Assembly: GCA_030748735.1 (NCBI GenBank) | Contig: JASMLK010000077.1 | Span: forward strand, 1 to 38,384 | Length of the DNA: 38,384 nt | Direction of reading: 5' to 3' | From: Myxococcota bacterium | GTDB taxonomy: Bacteria > Myxococcota_A > UBA9160 > UBA4427 | In this document: positions 16,159 through 24,406 of the stretch, one piece after another | Position numbering within the stretch: the stretch's first letter is position 1 | Layout: each line of letters begins with the position of its first letter | The notes under the pieces: model-generated | Told to the model about the DNA's origin: nothing | Database searches by the model: none | What the model saw: the letters and a program-made list of their open reading frames with translations, nothing else | Program-made: the position numbers and the translations under genes

Positions 16159-18447
16159 ATGCGCAAGAAGATCGGTGTATTCGGGGTGAACGAAGAGGTG
16201 CTGCGGCTCGTGCAGCTCCTCGACCGCAATCCCGACATCGAGATCATGCGCTTCTTCCACGAAGACCGCGTGGCCGCGCTTCACGCGGCGAATCGCGCGG
16301 GCAGTGACGTCGCCGAGATCGTGAAGTCGCGGTTGTTCGACGACCTCAAGGCCTTCATGCATCCGGGCGACTTCGACGCCGTGATCGACGCCGGGGCCGG
16401 GTGCAGCTTCCGCAGCGTCTTCCCTGACGCGGCAGATGGCGGGCTGCAGATCCTGAACCCCCTGACCGCGCGCCTGCTCTGGGCCTACGTGGGCGACGCC
16501 CGCGATCGCAAGGCCGAGTTGTTGCAGGCGCTGCACGAGATCGTCGAAAGCGTCGACCTCGCCGTCGACACCGACGAGTTATTCGCGCGCATGCTCGACA
16601 TCGCGGCCGGCGCAACCGACGCCGACGGCGGTTCGGTCATGCTGCTCGACCCCGAGCGCGGTGAACTTCGCATCCGCGTGGCCCACGGCGTCGAACGGGA
16701 GCTATGGCCGAAGATCCGCGTGCCCCTCGGCGAAGGCGTGGCCGGGCGCGTCGCGGCGGACGCACGGTCGCTACTGCTTCGCGGACGTGCGGACGCGAGC
16801 CAGTTCCACATCCAGTATGGACGCGCGAACGTCGAAAGCGCCTTGTGCGTGCCGCTGGTCGCGAGCGGTCGCGTACTCGGTGTCTTGAACCTGCATCACA
16901 ACACGCGCGAAGACGCCTTCGACGAGAGCGATCTCGAATTCCTCGAACACCTCGCCACCCTCGACGCCCAGATCATCGACCGCGCGCAGGTGCACGAATC
17001 TCTCCGCAACCAGGCGGGGCGCTTCAACGCGGTGCGCGACGTGCAGAACGTGTTGGCTTCGCCCGAACCGATTCTCGAAAGGCTGACTCGCTTGTGCGGC
17101 TTGCTCGCCGAACGCGTCGGCGGCGGTATCGCGACGGTCTACCTGCGCGAAGACGGTTCGACGGATCTTTCTCTGGCGGCCACCTCGCTGGCCGGGGGCG
17201 GGTTCGCGGGTGAGTACCGCGTCGTGCCAGGCCAGGGCATCGACGGACGCGTGGCCGCATCGCGTCGACCGGAGATCCTCCGAAGCGACCCAGGCGCCCT
17301 CGCCTATGCGTGCCTGCCGCTCGTCGCCGGCGACGAGATGGTGGGGATCGTCGCGATCCAGGCGGGCGCGCACCCACCACGCGGGCGCGCCGCCGAAGAG
17401 ATCCTGCTCGAAATGGCAGCCGCGATGGCCGAGGGCGTTGCCCGCGACGATCGCGAAGCCCGCATGGCCGTGCGCGCCACGCGCGCGAGCGCGATCAACG
17501 AAGCTGGCGTGCGCATGATCTCGGCCGACGACGTGAACGACGTCGCGCGCATGGCCACGTCTTCGGCCGCCATGATCATCGAAGCCGAACACGCGGTGCT
17601 GCGCCTGCAAGACCCGCAGACCCTTCGCTACGTCATCCGCTCCTACTTCGGTCCGGCGGACGGGCGTCATCAGGAACAACTCTTTCGCCTCGACAAGGAC
17701 GTCAGCGTCGAAACGATCCGCCGCCGCACGCCGCTGCTCTTGAAGAACATCTCGCATCAGACGAAGTCGCCAGAGACCACCGGTGACGTGCGCTCTGCCC
17801 TCACCGCACCTTTGAAGCGCGAAGGCCGGGTCATCGGCACGCTCTCGGTGTACGACAAGGTTTCCCCCGACCGCTTCTACGCGATCGACTTCAACGACGA
17901 AGACCTGGAAGGCTTCCGCAAGCTCGTGACCTACATCGAGCGCGCGATCGACAACGCGAGCTTCCACGCCTACGCGCGGCAGCACCGAAACTTCGACCCC
18001 CAGACGGGGCTTCCGAATTCGTCGTACCTCGACAAGCGCATTCGCGAGGAAATCGCGCGAGCCAATGGTCGGCACTGCGCCATGGCACTTGCGGGCTGCG
18101 AGATCGAAAACCTCACGGCCATCCGCGAAGCATCGAACTCGGCGCACGTGCATCGCGTGATCATGGCCGTCGCCGATTCCCTTCGCGCACACCTTCGCGA
18201 CTTCGATGTCCTCGCCCGAACCGAAGGGGCGCGCTTCACGGCCCTGCTCCCCGAGCCGGGGCACACCCCGGACCAACGGATCGCCGAACTCGCCCGCGCC
18301 GTAGCGGAAGACGTCTGCAAGGACGCCAAGCTCAACGAAGCCCACCGCATCTCGTTGGCCTTCGGTTATGCCGTTTATCCGGTAGACGGAGACGATGTGA
18401 GCGGGCTGATGGACTGCGCGGCAAACGCGCGCATCCGGATGGTCTAG
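16159..18447 (+). CDS. Three-GAF protein with N-terminal Rossmann-like and C-terminal degenerate GGDEF domain
   Basis: 762 residues, no membrane segment. Residues 1-110 have a nucleotide-binding-like start (KKIGVFGVNEEVLRLVQLL). Three GAF domains follow at about 117-280 (GGSVMLLDPERGELRI ... LCVPLVASGRVLGVLNLHH), 294-435 and 444-600 (ALTAPLKREGRVIGTLSVYD). From about 609 the sequence starts like a diguanylate cyclase (DPQTGLPNSSYLDKRI) but the active-site signature is RTEGARFTALLP in place of RxGGDEF, so catalysis is not expected. GAF domains bind small ligands or mediate dimerisation. It lies 34 bases after the GTPase gene, with a small GGGGC/GCCCC hairpin between, and is probably the sensory member of the cassette. 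Confidence 0.85.
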   Translation: MRKKIGVFGVNEEVLRLVQLLDRNPDIEIMRFFHEDRVAALHAANRAGSDVAEIVKSRLFDDLKAFMHPGDFDAVIDAGAGCSFRSVFPDAADGGLQILNPLTARLLWAYVGDARDRKAELLQALHEIVESVDLAVDTDELFARMLDIAAGATDADGGSVMLLDPERGELRIRVAHGVERELWPKIRVPLGEGVAGRVAADARSLLLRGRADASQFHIQYGRANVESALCVPLVASGRVLGVLNLHHNTREDAFDESDLEFLEHLATLDAQIIDRAQVHESLRNQAGRFNAVRDVQNVLASPEPILERLTRLCGLLAERVGGGIATVYLREDGSTDLSLAATSLAGGGFAGEYRVVPGQGIDGRVAASRRPEILRSDPGALAYACLPLVAGDEMVGIVAIQAGAHPPRGRAAEEILLEMAAAMAEGVARDDREARMAVRATRASAINEAGVRMISADDVNDVARMATSSAAMIIEAEHAVLRLQDPQTLRYVIRSYFGPADGRHQEQLFRLDKDVSVETIRRRTPLLLKNISHQTKSPETTGDVRSALTAPLKREGRVIGTLSVYDKVSPDRFYAIDFNDEDLEGFRKLVTYIERAIDNASFHAYARQHRNFDPQTGLPNSSYLDKRIREEIARANGRHCAMALAGCEIENLTAIREASNSAHVHRVIMAVADSLRAHLRDFDVLARTEGARFTALLPEPGHTPDQRIAELARAVAEDVCKDAKLNEAHRISLAFGYAVYPVDGDDVSGLMDCAANARIRMV

Positions 18448-18677
18448 CCCGGCATCCCATGGCCTCGGCCACCCCCTCACACACCATCTGCCCTCGCCAC
18501 AGGTTCACGCCCGTCGCGAACTCCTTCGCGTTCGACGATGCGCGCACCGGCGCACACCTACTCGTCGTCCGCGAAGCCACTCCCCCGCCCCGCGCCGCAG
18601 AGTGCAGCCGCGCCGTCGGGGGCCAGCCCAACGCGGTACTCGCGGTCCTTCGTTTCGCTGGGAATGCCGATCTTCAT
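18448..18677 (-). pseudogene. ald: Internally deleted, decayed alanine dehydrogenase gene
   Basis: On the minus strand, the ATG at 18677 opens MKIGIPSETKDREYRVGLAP, the characteristic N-terminus of alanine dehydrogenase, continuing DGAAALCGAG. A frameshift then leads to SGFADDE, where a TAG stop replaces the tyrosine expected in this family (18558). The frame after the stop reads AGARIVERE, again family-like, but the whole catalytic middle of a protein of about 370 residues is missing. The text resumes with EFATGVNLWRGQMVCEGVAE and AMG just before 18448, which is the C-terminal signature of the same family. The remnant is thus about 230 bases made of both ends of the gene. It abuts the stop of the preceding GAF gene. 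Loss of function is certain if the homology is right. Confidence 0.72.
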
Positions 18678-18744
18678 GCGCAGACTCCGAGGGGGTTCCG
18701 TATCTCTGCTCATCCGATCGCAGCTCCCGCTCGAAGTCGCGCAT

Positions 18745-18773
18745 GCGGTGGGCGACCCGTGGCCGCCCACCGC
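18745..18773 (-). terminator. Hairpin downstream of sat
   Basis: GCGGTGGGCG (18745-18754) and CGCCCACCGC (18764-18773) form a perfect 10-bp stem with a nine-base loop, 20 bases after the sat stop. No T-run follows on the minus strand, so it may be a terminator of the hairpin-only kind or an mRNA-stabilising end. Confidence 0.55.
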
Positions 18774-18793
18774 TCGTTAGACGATCGAGTTGC

Positions 18794-20050
18794 CTATTTG
18801 CGATAGGCCTCGATGAGCAGGTCGGCCGTTTCGGGGCGCATGATGCGCTCGTCCGGGTGCTCGCCGGCCAGCAGCTGCTCGCGAACCTTGGTGCCCGAAA
18901 CGAAGACGGCCTTCTCGTCCTGGTGGCGCTCCATCAGATCCACGCGGCCGAGGCTTTCGTAGTACGCCGCAAAGCCGATCTTGCAGGGCTCGATGTGGAG
19001 CTCGCCCTTCAGGTTGTCGAAGATCTCGTGGGCGTCGAAGTCACCCCAGATCGCTTCGCCGTCTTCGTAGGGTGCGTCCGCGTGCTTGCGCCCGATCACG
19101 ATGTGGGTGAAGCCAAGGTTCTGGCGGTAGATCGAGTGCATCACCGCTTCCTTCGGGCCGCCGTAGAACATCTTGATGTCGAGACCGATCAGCTCGAAGA
19201 CTTCCGAGATGTCGTAGCCCGCTTCCTTCCAGATGCTCTCGTCCTTGTCGCCCTTGCCGAGCAGGCGGTTGTCGTGCAGCGAACGGTAGGTCTCCATGCG
19301 CATGCTGGCCGGCACGTCGTCACCCTTGAGTTCGCCCATCAACGGGTTGAGGACGACGCCCGTGAAGTGGCCCGTCTTCGTGAGATCTTCGGCACCCGAA
19401 ACCAACGCGTATTCGTGTGCGCGATGCAGCGGGTTGCGCGTCTGGAACGCGAGGGTGCGTTCGTACTGGCGTGAAGCGAAGAGCGCCCGGCTCTGCAACG
19501 GCGAAAGCATGTATTCGCCGTACTCGAGGTTGATGGGCTGCGCCATCGCGCGGAGCTTGCCGCCGAGGAGCTTGGTGCGCGGGTCGCTTTCGGTCATACG
19601 GCCGCCCGGGTGATCCATGCGGTCGGTGCCGTACACGCTCTTCACGTACTTCGCCTTGTCGTAGTCGAAGATCTCGGCTTCGCCGACGATCGCTACCGCA
19701 GTACCGTCTTCGTTGATCAGCGCCACACTACCGCCGGCCTGGACCGAGCTGGCCTCGTCTTCGGAGATGGGGAAGGAAAGCGGGATCGTCCACGCGTATG
19801 ACTTGCCACCGCGCTCGATGCACTCTTCGTCGAGCACCTTGTGCCATTCATCCTTGCCCATCGGACCCTCGAGGGGTGAAAGCGTGCCGTCTGCAATGCG
19901 GTAGACGGTGGAAAGGTCGGCGTTGGTCACGATCGCCGAAGGCAGCTGCGAAGCTTCGTTCGCAAACGCGCTGCGCTGGCCGAGAGGAATGCTGCGGTTG
20001 ACCGGGGCATCGAGACCGCCGTGGACCGGTACGAGTTGTTGCGCTGACAT
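18794..20050 (-). CDS. sat: Sulfate adenylyltransferase (ATP sulfurylase), dissimilatory/Sat type
   Basis: 418 residues from the ATG at 20050, which has AAGGAGAAGAAG immediately upstream; an in-frame start at 20188 is less likely. It forms adenosine 5'-phosphosulfate from ATP and sulfate, or the reverse reaction in sulfur oxidisers. The nucleotide-binding signature QTRNPLHRAHEYAL is near residue 200, followed by LNPLMGELKGDDVP, MHSIYRQNLGFTHIVIGRKHAD, and the C-terminal FVSGTKVREQLLAGE. It is the homo-oligomeric Sat family rather than CysDN, and there is no APS kinase domain. No aprAB or APS/PAPS reductase gene is in the window, so assimilatory or dissimilatory use is undecided. It is the downstream neighbour of a JAMM peptidase and a lipoprotein on the same strand. 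Confidence 0.95.
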   Translation of the reverse strand: MSAQQLVPVHGGLDAPVNRSIPLGQRSAFANEASQLPSAIVTNADLSTVYRIADGTLSPLEGPMGKDEWHKVLDEECIERGGKSYAWTIPLSFPISEDEASSVQAGGSVALINEDGTAVAIVGEAEIFDYDKAKYVKSVYGTDRMDHPGGRMTESDPRTKLLGGKLRAMAQPINLEYGEYMLSPLQSRALFASRQYERTLAFQTRNPLHRAHEYALVSGAEDLTKTGHFTGVVLNPLMGELKGDDVPASMRMETYRSLHDNRLLGKGDKDESIWKEAGYDISEVFELIGLDIKMFYGGPKEAVMHSIYRQNLGFTHIVIGRKHADAPYEDGEAIWGDFDAHEIFDNLKGELHIEPCKIGFAAYYESLGRVDLMERHQDEKAVFVSGTKVREQLLAGEHPDERIMRPETADLLIEAYRK

Positions 20051-20191
20051 GAACTTCTTCTCCTTCCTGAATGGATCTCGCGGTGATCGAGAGCTGATCG
20101 AGTGGTGATCCTGGGGTGATGGTTCTGCTTGTTCTTGCAGTCCCTGATTGAGGTTTCTTGATCGAGACGCGCGAGGGCTTTGCCTCATGCG

Positions 20192-21262
20192 CTACCAGAT
20201 GGGCCACTCCACGGCGGCGTCGTCGAACAGCAGTCGATCACCACTGCCGTCGAAGCGTTTCACGAACAGACGGTCGAGGCCGTTGTGCTCCGACACGTAG
20301 ACGACGTAGCGACCGTCGGGCGAAACAGCCGGGGTTTCTTCGTTGCGCACCGAGGGTCCGACGGCCGTTCGTCCCGAACCATCGACCCGAATCCGCACCG
20401 TTCGTTCGGCGTCGCCGCTGCGCGCGGAGTACACGACCCACTGCCCGTCCGGCGTGACCACGGGATGCAGGCCCGGTGCGAGTTCGCGGCGCGAACCGCT
20501 CTCGAGGTCGTGCGCGACGATCCGCGGATGACGATCAGCGAAGCGCGCGAGTTCTTCGGGCCTGTAGGGTGCGTAGACCACGAATCGGCCGTCGCGAGAC
20601 GTCGCGAAGTGCCGAACCGCTACGCCCTCGTCGACGACGTCGTCCGGGCCACGGCTCACGGTACGCCGGATCTGGAGATCGTACGCGCCCTCTTCATCGA
20701 GTTGAACGACGGCGTAGGCATAGCCGTCGTCTCCGAGATGGGCGCCGGCCAGCTTGTTTTCGGGACCGACCGCCACGGGCCGGACTTCGCGTGTGGTGAA
20801 GTTCAACTCGAACAGTCGCAGACGACCGCCCTGCCGATCGCTGCTGTAGAGCAAGCGACTGCGGTCGGGAGACCAGGAAAGGGGGCGCGCGCCCGGTGGC
20901 GCTTCTTCGACGATCTCGATTTCGCGGCTACGCGGGTCGATCAGTGCGAGCCGCCCCGGATAGCGGGTGGCGGGGTTCGCGGGTCCTCCGGCCGAAAGCG
21001 CAGCGGCCCGAGGTGAGAGGTTGCCGAGATCGAGCACGCCTTCGCGGCGCTTTTGGCCCGGCTTTCCGGCGAGTTCGTCCATCAGGTCGCGTCGCTGACG
21101 CCCCGACTCGCTGTCCCACAGGCGCACCGCAATCTTCGCGTCGGGAAGCTCCATCGGGTCGACCAGGTCGGTCACGCAGCCCGGCAAGACGCCGACCACC
21201 AACGCGGCGACCGCGAACACCGAAACCCATCGCGGTCTTCGACCCGGGGCGTCCATCGTCAT
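20192..21262 (-). CDS. TolB-like beta-propeller lipoprotein (PD40 repeats)
   Basis: 356 residues. A basic start (GRRPRW) and a hydrophobic stretch (VFAVAALVVGVLPGC) end in a lipobox with the lipidated cysteine at about residue 29, so it should be exported and anchored in the envelope. The rest contains PD40/WD40-like blades: LSWSPDRSRLLYSSDRQGG, TSRDGRFVVYAPYR, VTPDGQWVVYSARSGD and VSPDGRYVVYVSEHNGLD. Such propellers bind proteins; TolB itself has the same blades but is longer with an extra N-terminal domain. The start overlaps the stop of the upstream JAMM gene by four bases (ATGA), so the two are co-translated. The partner is unknown. Confidence 0.85.
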   Translation of the reverse strand: MTMDAPGRRPRWVSVFAVAALVVGVLPGCVTDLVDPMELPDAKIAVRLWDSESGRQRRDLMDELAGKPGQKRREGVLDLGNLSPRAAALSAGGPANPATRYPGRLALIDPRSREIEIVEEAPPGARPLSWSPDRSRLLYSSDRQGGRLRLFELNFTTREVRPVAVGPENKLAGAHLGDDGYAYAVVQLDEEGAYDLQIRRTVSRGPDDVVDEGVAVRHFATSRDGRFVVYAPYRPEELARFADRHPRIVAHDLESGSRRELAPGLHPVVTPDGQWVVYSARSGDAERTVRIRVDGSGRTAVGPSVRNEETPAVSPDGRYVVYVSEHNGLDRLFVKRFDGSGDRLLFDDAAVEWPIW

Positions 21263-21765
21263 GCGGGCTCCGCGACCAGTGGCCGCCCCTGGAACGGCTC
21301 GCCGGCTTCCTTGCGCTCGAACACGCCGAGTTGATTCACCTGTCCGTCGAAGACCGCGATCACGATGTGCGCGACATCGGGAAAGGGAAACGTCTCCTGT
21401 TCGGCGTATTCCTGATCCATCTCGGAGAAGTACGAACCAGCGCCGACGTGAGAGTGATAGATGGCGTTCACCGACTCACCGTGCTGGCCGGCCTCGTCCA
21501 TGGCTTTCAGGTAGTCGGTGGGGTTCATGTAGAAGGCCTTCTTGCCATCGCGCGGATAACGCTCGGCGTCCTGGCGATGCAGGGTCGTCATCTCGTTGCG
21601 ACAGCGGTAAACGGTTCGATAGGGCTGGTTGTCGTTGCCGGTAATCAGACCGCAGCACTCTTCGGGCTGGGTTTCCCGGGCGTGGGCGCAGAACTCGTTC
21701 ATGACGCGCCCGGAAATCACCAGGGGCGCTCGCTGGGGATCCAATTCGATGCGCTCGCGCCCCAT
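21259..21765 (-). CDS. JAMM/MPN+ zinc metallopeptidase (M67 family)
   Basis: 168 residues, a single JAB domain. The full JAMM signature is present: E36 (PEECCGLITG), then H104-S-H106 and D117 in YHSHVGAGSYFSEMDQEY, i.e. H-x-H-x7-S-x2-D, so the site should bind zinc. Bacterial members remove C-terminal adducts from ubiquitin-like sulfur carriers (for example Mec+ acting on CysO-cysteine) or belong to ubiquitin-like conjugation clusters. No MoaD/ThiS or E1-like gene is seen here, but sat lies two genes downstream, which fits a sulfur-assimilation role by context only. The ATG at 21765 follows CGGAG closely; the frame is open further upstream, but that part looks like the intergenic repeat region. 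Confidence 0.9.
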   Translation of the reverse strand: MGRERIELDPQRAPLVISGRVMNEFCAHARETQPEECCGLITGNDNQPYRTVYRCRNEMTTLHRQDAERYPRDGKKAFYMNPTDYLKAMDEAGQHGESVNAIYHSHVGAGSYFSEMDQEYAEQETFPFPDVAHIVIAVFDGQVNQLGVFERKEAGEPFQGRPLVAEPA

Positions 21766-22230
21766 CTCCGTGCCAACGTCCTCGTCAAGTCTCGGCGCTT
21801 CGTGAAAGGTCCACCTGCGCCGCCACCTGCGTGAAGCGCCGCACGTCGTTCGACCGATGGGTTCGACCGGCTGTGGTTTTGAATTCGAGCCATCCCCGCA
21901 GCGACCGGGAAGGCGGGGCGCTCGGCGCGCAGCGACGCGGCACCCGGCCCGTCTCGCCGAGCGACAACACCGAACAACACCGAACAACACCGAACAACGC
22001 AGAACAGCAAGGATGCTGCGGGCTTCGAATCGCGCGCGGGGCGCGACGACGCGGGCGGCTCGAGCGATGCGTCGCGAGTTCCGTGGGTGCCACTCGACAC
22101 CCTCGGGGATTCGCGACGCGCGGGAGTTTAAGGAAGGACACTGATCGACGCGACCGATTCGGCGCCGTGGTGGCCAATTCGACCGCCTCCGTGCACCGAA
22201 CCTTCCAGCCACGCTCCGGCCGACGCCACG
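21766..22230. other. 465-base gap without a supported gene
   Basis: Frames on both strands are open here but give Arg/Ala-rich, repetitive products without recognisable motifs. It contains a 10-bp tandem repeat (listed separately) and presumably the promoter of the JAMM-lipoprotein operon on the minus strand. Nothing else is supported. Confidence 0.5.
21964..22008 (+). repeat. 10-bp tandem repeat, about 4.5 units
   Basis: The unit CGAACAACAC is repeated head to tail (an initial partial copy, two exact copies, then CGAACAACGC and AGAACAGC). The period is close to one helical turn. It lies about 200-240 bases upstream of the JAMM gene start on the minus strand. Confidence 0.85.
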
Positions 22231-23175
22231 TTATGCTCGCGCCATGACGAGGCTGATCCAGCGGTCGCCATTGGCGTCCAGCGCACCCCGCTCTGCGACC
22301 GTCTCGAGCCCGAATGGCACCAACGCCGCCTCGACCTTGTCGCGCTCGACGTCGAGCAGCCCCGACAAAACGAGCTTCCCGCCCCCGGCCGTGCAGGCAG
22401 CGAGCGCGCCGGCGATCGGCAACATCTCACGGCGCAGCAGGTTTGCGAGCACCAGGTCGAATGGAGCGGCCGAAAGCGACTCGATGCCCCCCGCGAAGAC
22501 ATCGAACGAAGCAGCGAGATCATTGGCCCGGGCGAAGTTGCACGCTTCGTGCGCCGCCAGGGGGTCGAGGTCGAAGCCCACCGCCCGCCCCGCACCGAGC
22601 GCAACCGCAGCGAGCGCGAGGACGCCCGTCCCCGTTCCCACGTCGAGCACCCGTGTCGTCGCGTCGAACCCAGAAGATTCAGCAGCGATCACGTCGAGGA
22701 CCAGTTTCGTCGAGGCGTGCCCACCGGTGCCGAACGCCTGCCCGGGATCGATCACGATCTCGCGCTGGCCGGGTTTGCCCTGCGAGGCGACGAACGAAGG
22801 ACGGATGACCAGTGCGGGACACACTTCGATCGCGTCGAACCCGGCCTGCCACGAGCGGGACCAGTCGACATCCTCGACCGCTTCGGGGTCGCCGGCGCAG
22901 CGGGCACCGAAGCTGCGCGCCGCATCAGCGATGTCTTCGAAGGCACCGCGAGGAGCGTACACGATGAGTTCGACGCGGTGCCCTGCGGTCGGCTCGCCCG
23001 CGCTCGATTCCTCGGAGCTTCGCTCTTCGACACCCGCGGCCCCCGCTTCGAAGCAGGCTGCGGTCAGGTCTTCGACCGCTGCCAGTGCCGCAGCCTGGTC
23101 GTCGGAACCGTCGCTTTCGAATTCGAGCGTGAAGGACACGAACTCTTCGCGCCGCGCGTTCGGCCAGTCGCTCAC
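22231..23175 (-). CDS. prmA: Ribosomal protein L11 methyltransferase
   Basis: 314 residues. It trimethylates ribosomal protein L11 with SAM. The family signature IDPGQAFGTGGHASTKLVLD leads into the Rossmann domain with motif I VLDVGTGTGVLALAAVALG, the acidic strand GFDLDPLA, 'DLVLANLLRREMLPIAGAL' (the NLL/NIL motif of PrmA) and GLLDVERDKVEAAL. The N-terminal ferredoxin-like substrate domain is shorter and more divergent than in E. coli, and very acidic (SSEESSAGEPTAG). The GTG at 23175 is used here; a GTG at 23139 with GAAGAG upstream is an alternative. Either start overlaps, head to head, the divergent lipoprotein gene. Confidence 0.9.
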   Translation of the reverse strand: MSDWPNARREEFVSFTLEFESDGSDDQAAALAAVEDLTAACFEAGAAGVEERSSEESSAGEPTAGHRVELIVYAPRGAFEDIADAARSFGARCAGDPEAVEDVDWSRSWQAGFDAIEVCPALVIRPSFVASQGKPGQREIVIDPGQAFGTGGHASTKLVLDVIAAESSGFDATTRVLDVGTGTGVLALAAVALGAGRAVGFDLDPLAAHEACNFARANDLAASFDVFAGGIESLSAAPFDLVLANLLRREMLPIAGALAACTAGGGKLVLSGLLDVERDKVEAALVPFGLETVAERGALDANGDRWISLVMARA

Positions 23176-24181
23176 TCGTTGCCTCGTTGTTTCGTTTGCG
23201 TTGCTGATGCTCGTGACCCAGAGCGGTTGCTACTACGGCCACCTCGGCGTCGGCCAGGCGAAGCTCTTGTGGGCAAGAGAACCCGTCGACCAGTTGCTCG
23301 CCGATCCCTCGATCGACCCCAAGCTGCGTGCTCGCCTCGAGCGGGTCGCGCAAGCACGCGCCTTCGCGAAAGAGATCGGCCTCGAAGTCGGGGAACAGTA
23401 CACGAGTTACGTCCCGTGGCCCGACGATCGCATCGTGACCAGCGTCATTGCCACCGAAGCCGGCTCGATCGAATCTTCGCCCTTCCGCTTTCCGATCGTC
23501 GGCGAAGTCCCCTACAAGGGATTTTTCGATCGCGATCGCGCGAAACGCGAAGCCGACCAGCTACGCGAACGCGGAATGGACGTCTGCGTGAGTGGCATCC
23601 GCGCCTACTCGACCCTGGGTTGGTTCGACGACCCACTCACGGCCCCGATGCTCGAGACCAGCGACGACCGGCTGTTCGAAACCGTGATCCACGAACTCGT
23701 GCACGCCACGGTCTTCGTGAAGAGCCAGCCCGACTTCAACGAAGGCGCCGCGAACTTCATCGGCGAAGAAGCCACGGTCGCATTTTTCGCCCGCGACACT
23801 GCGGCGACGGTCGATCCGCGCGCCCGCATCGACGACGATCGACGAATCTCGCTGGCCTTGATGGCGCTTCGCGACGAGGTCGCCGCCCTCTACGAGCAGC
23901 CCCTCGACGAAGACGCACGCCGCCAGCAGCGCACGGCACTCGAAACCGCCGCACGCGCCCGCTTTGCCGCCCTTCCCCTTACCGGACGCGACGCCACGCG
24001 CTTTGCCGAGCGTGCACGCATCAACGACGCCTGCCTCGCCATCCAGGGAACCTACGTGGCCGACACGCCGCAGTACCGCGAGGTCTTGGAACGCCTGGGG
24101 GGTGACCTGTCGGCCTTCGTCACCCGGCTGCGCGAAGCCGCCGATGCCGACGATCCGCGCGCGTCCTTCTTCGCTCCGTAG
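23129..24181 (+). CDS. Predicted aminopeptidase lipoprotein (gluzincin, COG4324-like)
   Basis: 350 residues. A GTG start at 23129 gives a signal peptide with twin arginine in the n-region (NSSRRAFGQSLTRC), a hydrophobic core (LVVSFALLML) and a lipobox QSGC with cysteine 34. The catalytic zinc motif is H188-E-L-V-H192 (TVIHELVHATVF), followed by a glutamate 17 residues later in DFNEGAANFIGEEA, as in gluzincins. YYGHLGVGQ after the cysteine and GWFDDPLTAPML are typical of the putative aminopeptidase family. It should act in the periplasm or outer membrane. No ATG upstream gives a sensible signal peptide. It overlaps the divergent prmA start. Confidence 0.87.
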   Translation: MKDTNSSRRAFGQSLTRCLVVSFALLMLVTQSGCYYGHLGVGQAKLLWAREPVDQLLADPSIDPKLRARLERVAQARAFAKEIGLEVGEQYTSYVPWPDDRIVTSVIATEAGSIESSPFRFPIVGEVPYKGFFDRDRAKREADQLRERGMDVCVSGIRAYSTLGWFDDPLTAPMLETSDDRLFETVIHELVHATVFVKSQPDFNEGAANFIGEEATVAFFARDTAATVDPRARIDDDRRISLALMALRDEVAALYEQPLDEDARRQQRTALETAARARFAALPLTGRDATRFAERARINDACLAIQGTYVADTPQYREVLERLGGDLSAFVTRLREAADADDPRASFFAP

Positions 24182-24406
24182 CCACCAACCCCGATGCGGT
24201 CGTCACCACGCGGGCAGGACTTCGATGAAGTCGCAGCCCAAGGCTCACGAGCCCCCCGGGCAGCAAGAACTGCACGCGCATTGCCGGTTCGTGACGCAGT
24301 CGGAATTCGGCACCCGCTCATGCGTTGCGTTCGAGAATCCGATGAAACGGACTCACCGACGACCGGACGCGCCCCGCCTTCCCGCGGTCAGCGCGCTGTG
24401 GAGACC

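Noticed and set aside
21964..22008. Tandem repeats considered as a CRISPR array
   Set aside because: Units are 10 bp with no spacers, and no cas genes are present.
21831..22247. 138-codon plus-strand frame in the gap between the JAMM gene and prmA
   Set aside because: It spans the tandem repeat, is Arg-rich without motifs, and has no ribosome site.
22244..23128. Plus-strand extension upstream of the aminopeptidase lipoprotein
   Set aside because: Ser/Ala/Arg-rich reading antisense to prmA; a signal peptide and lipobox place the start at 23129.
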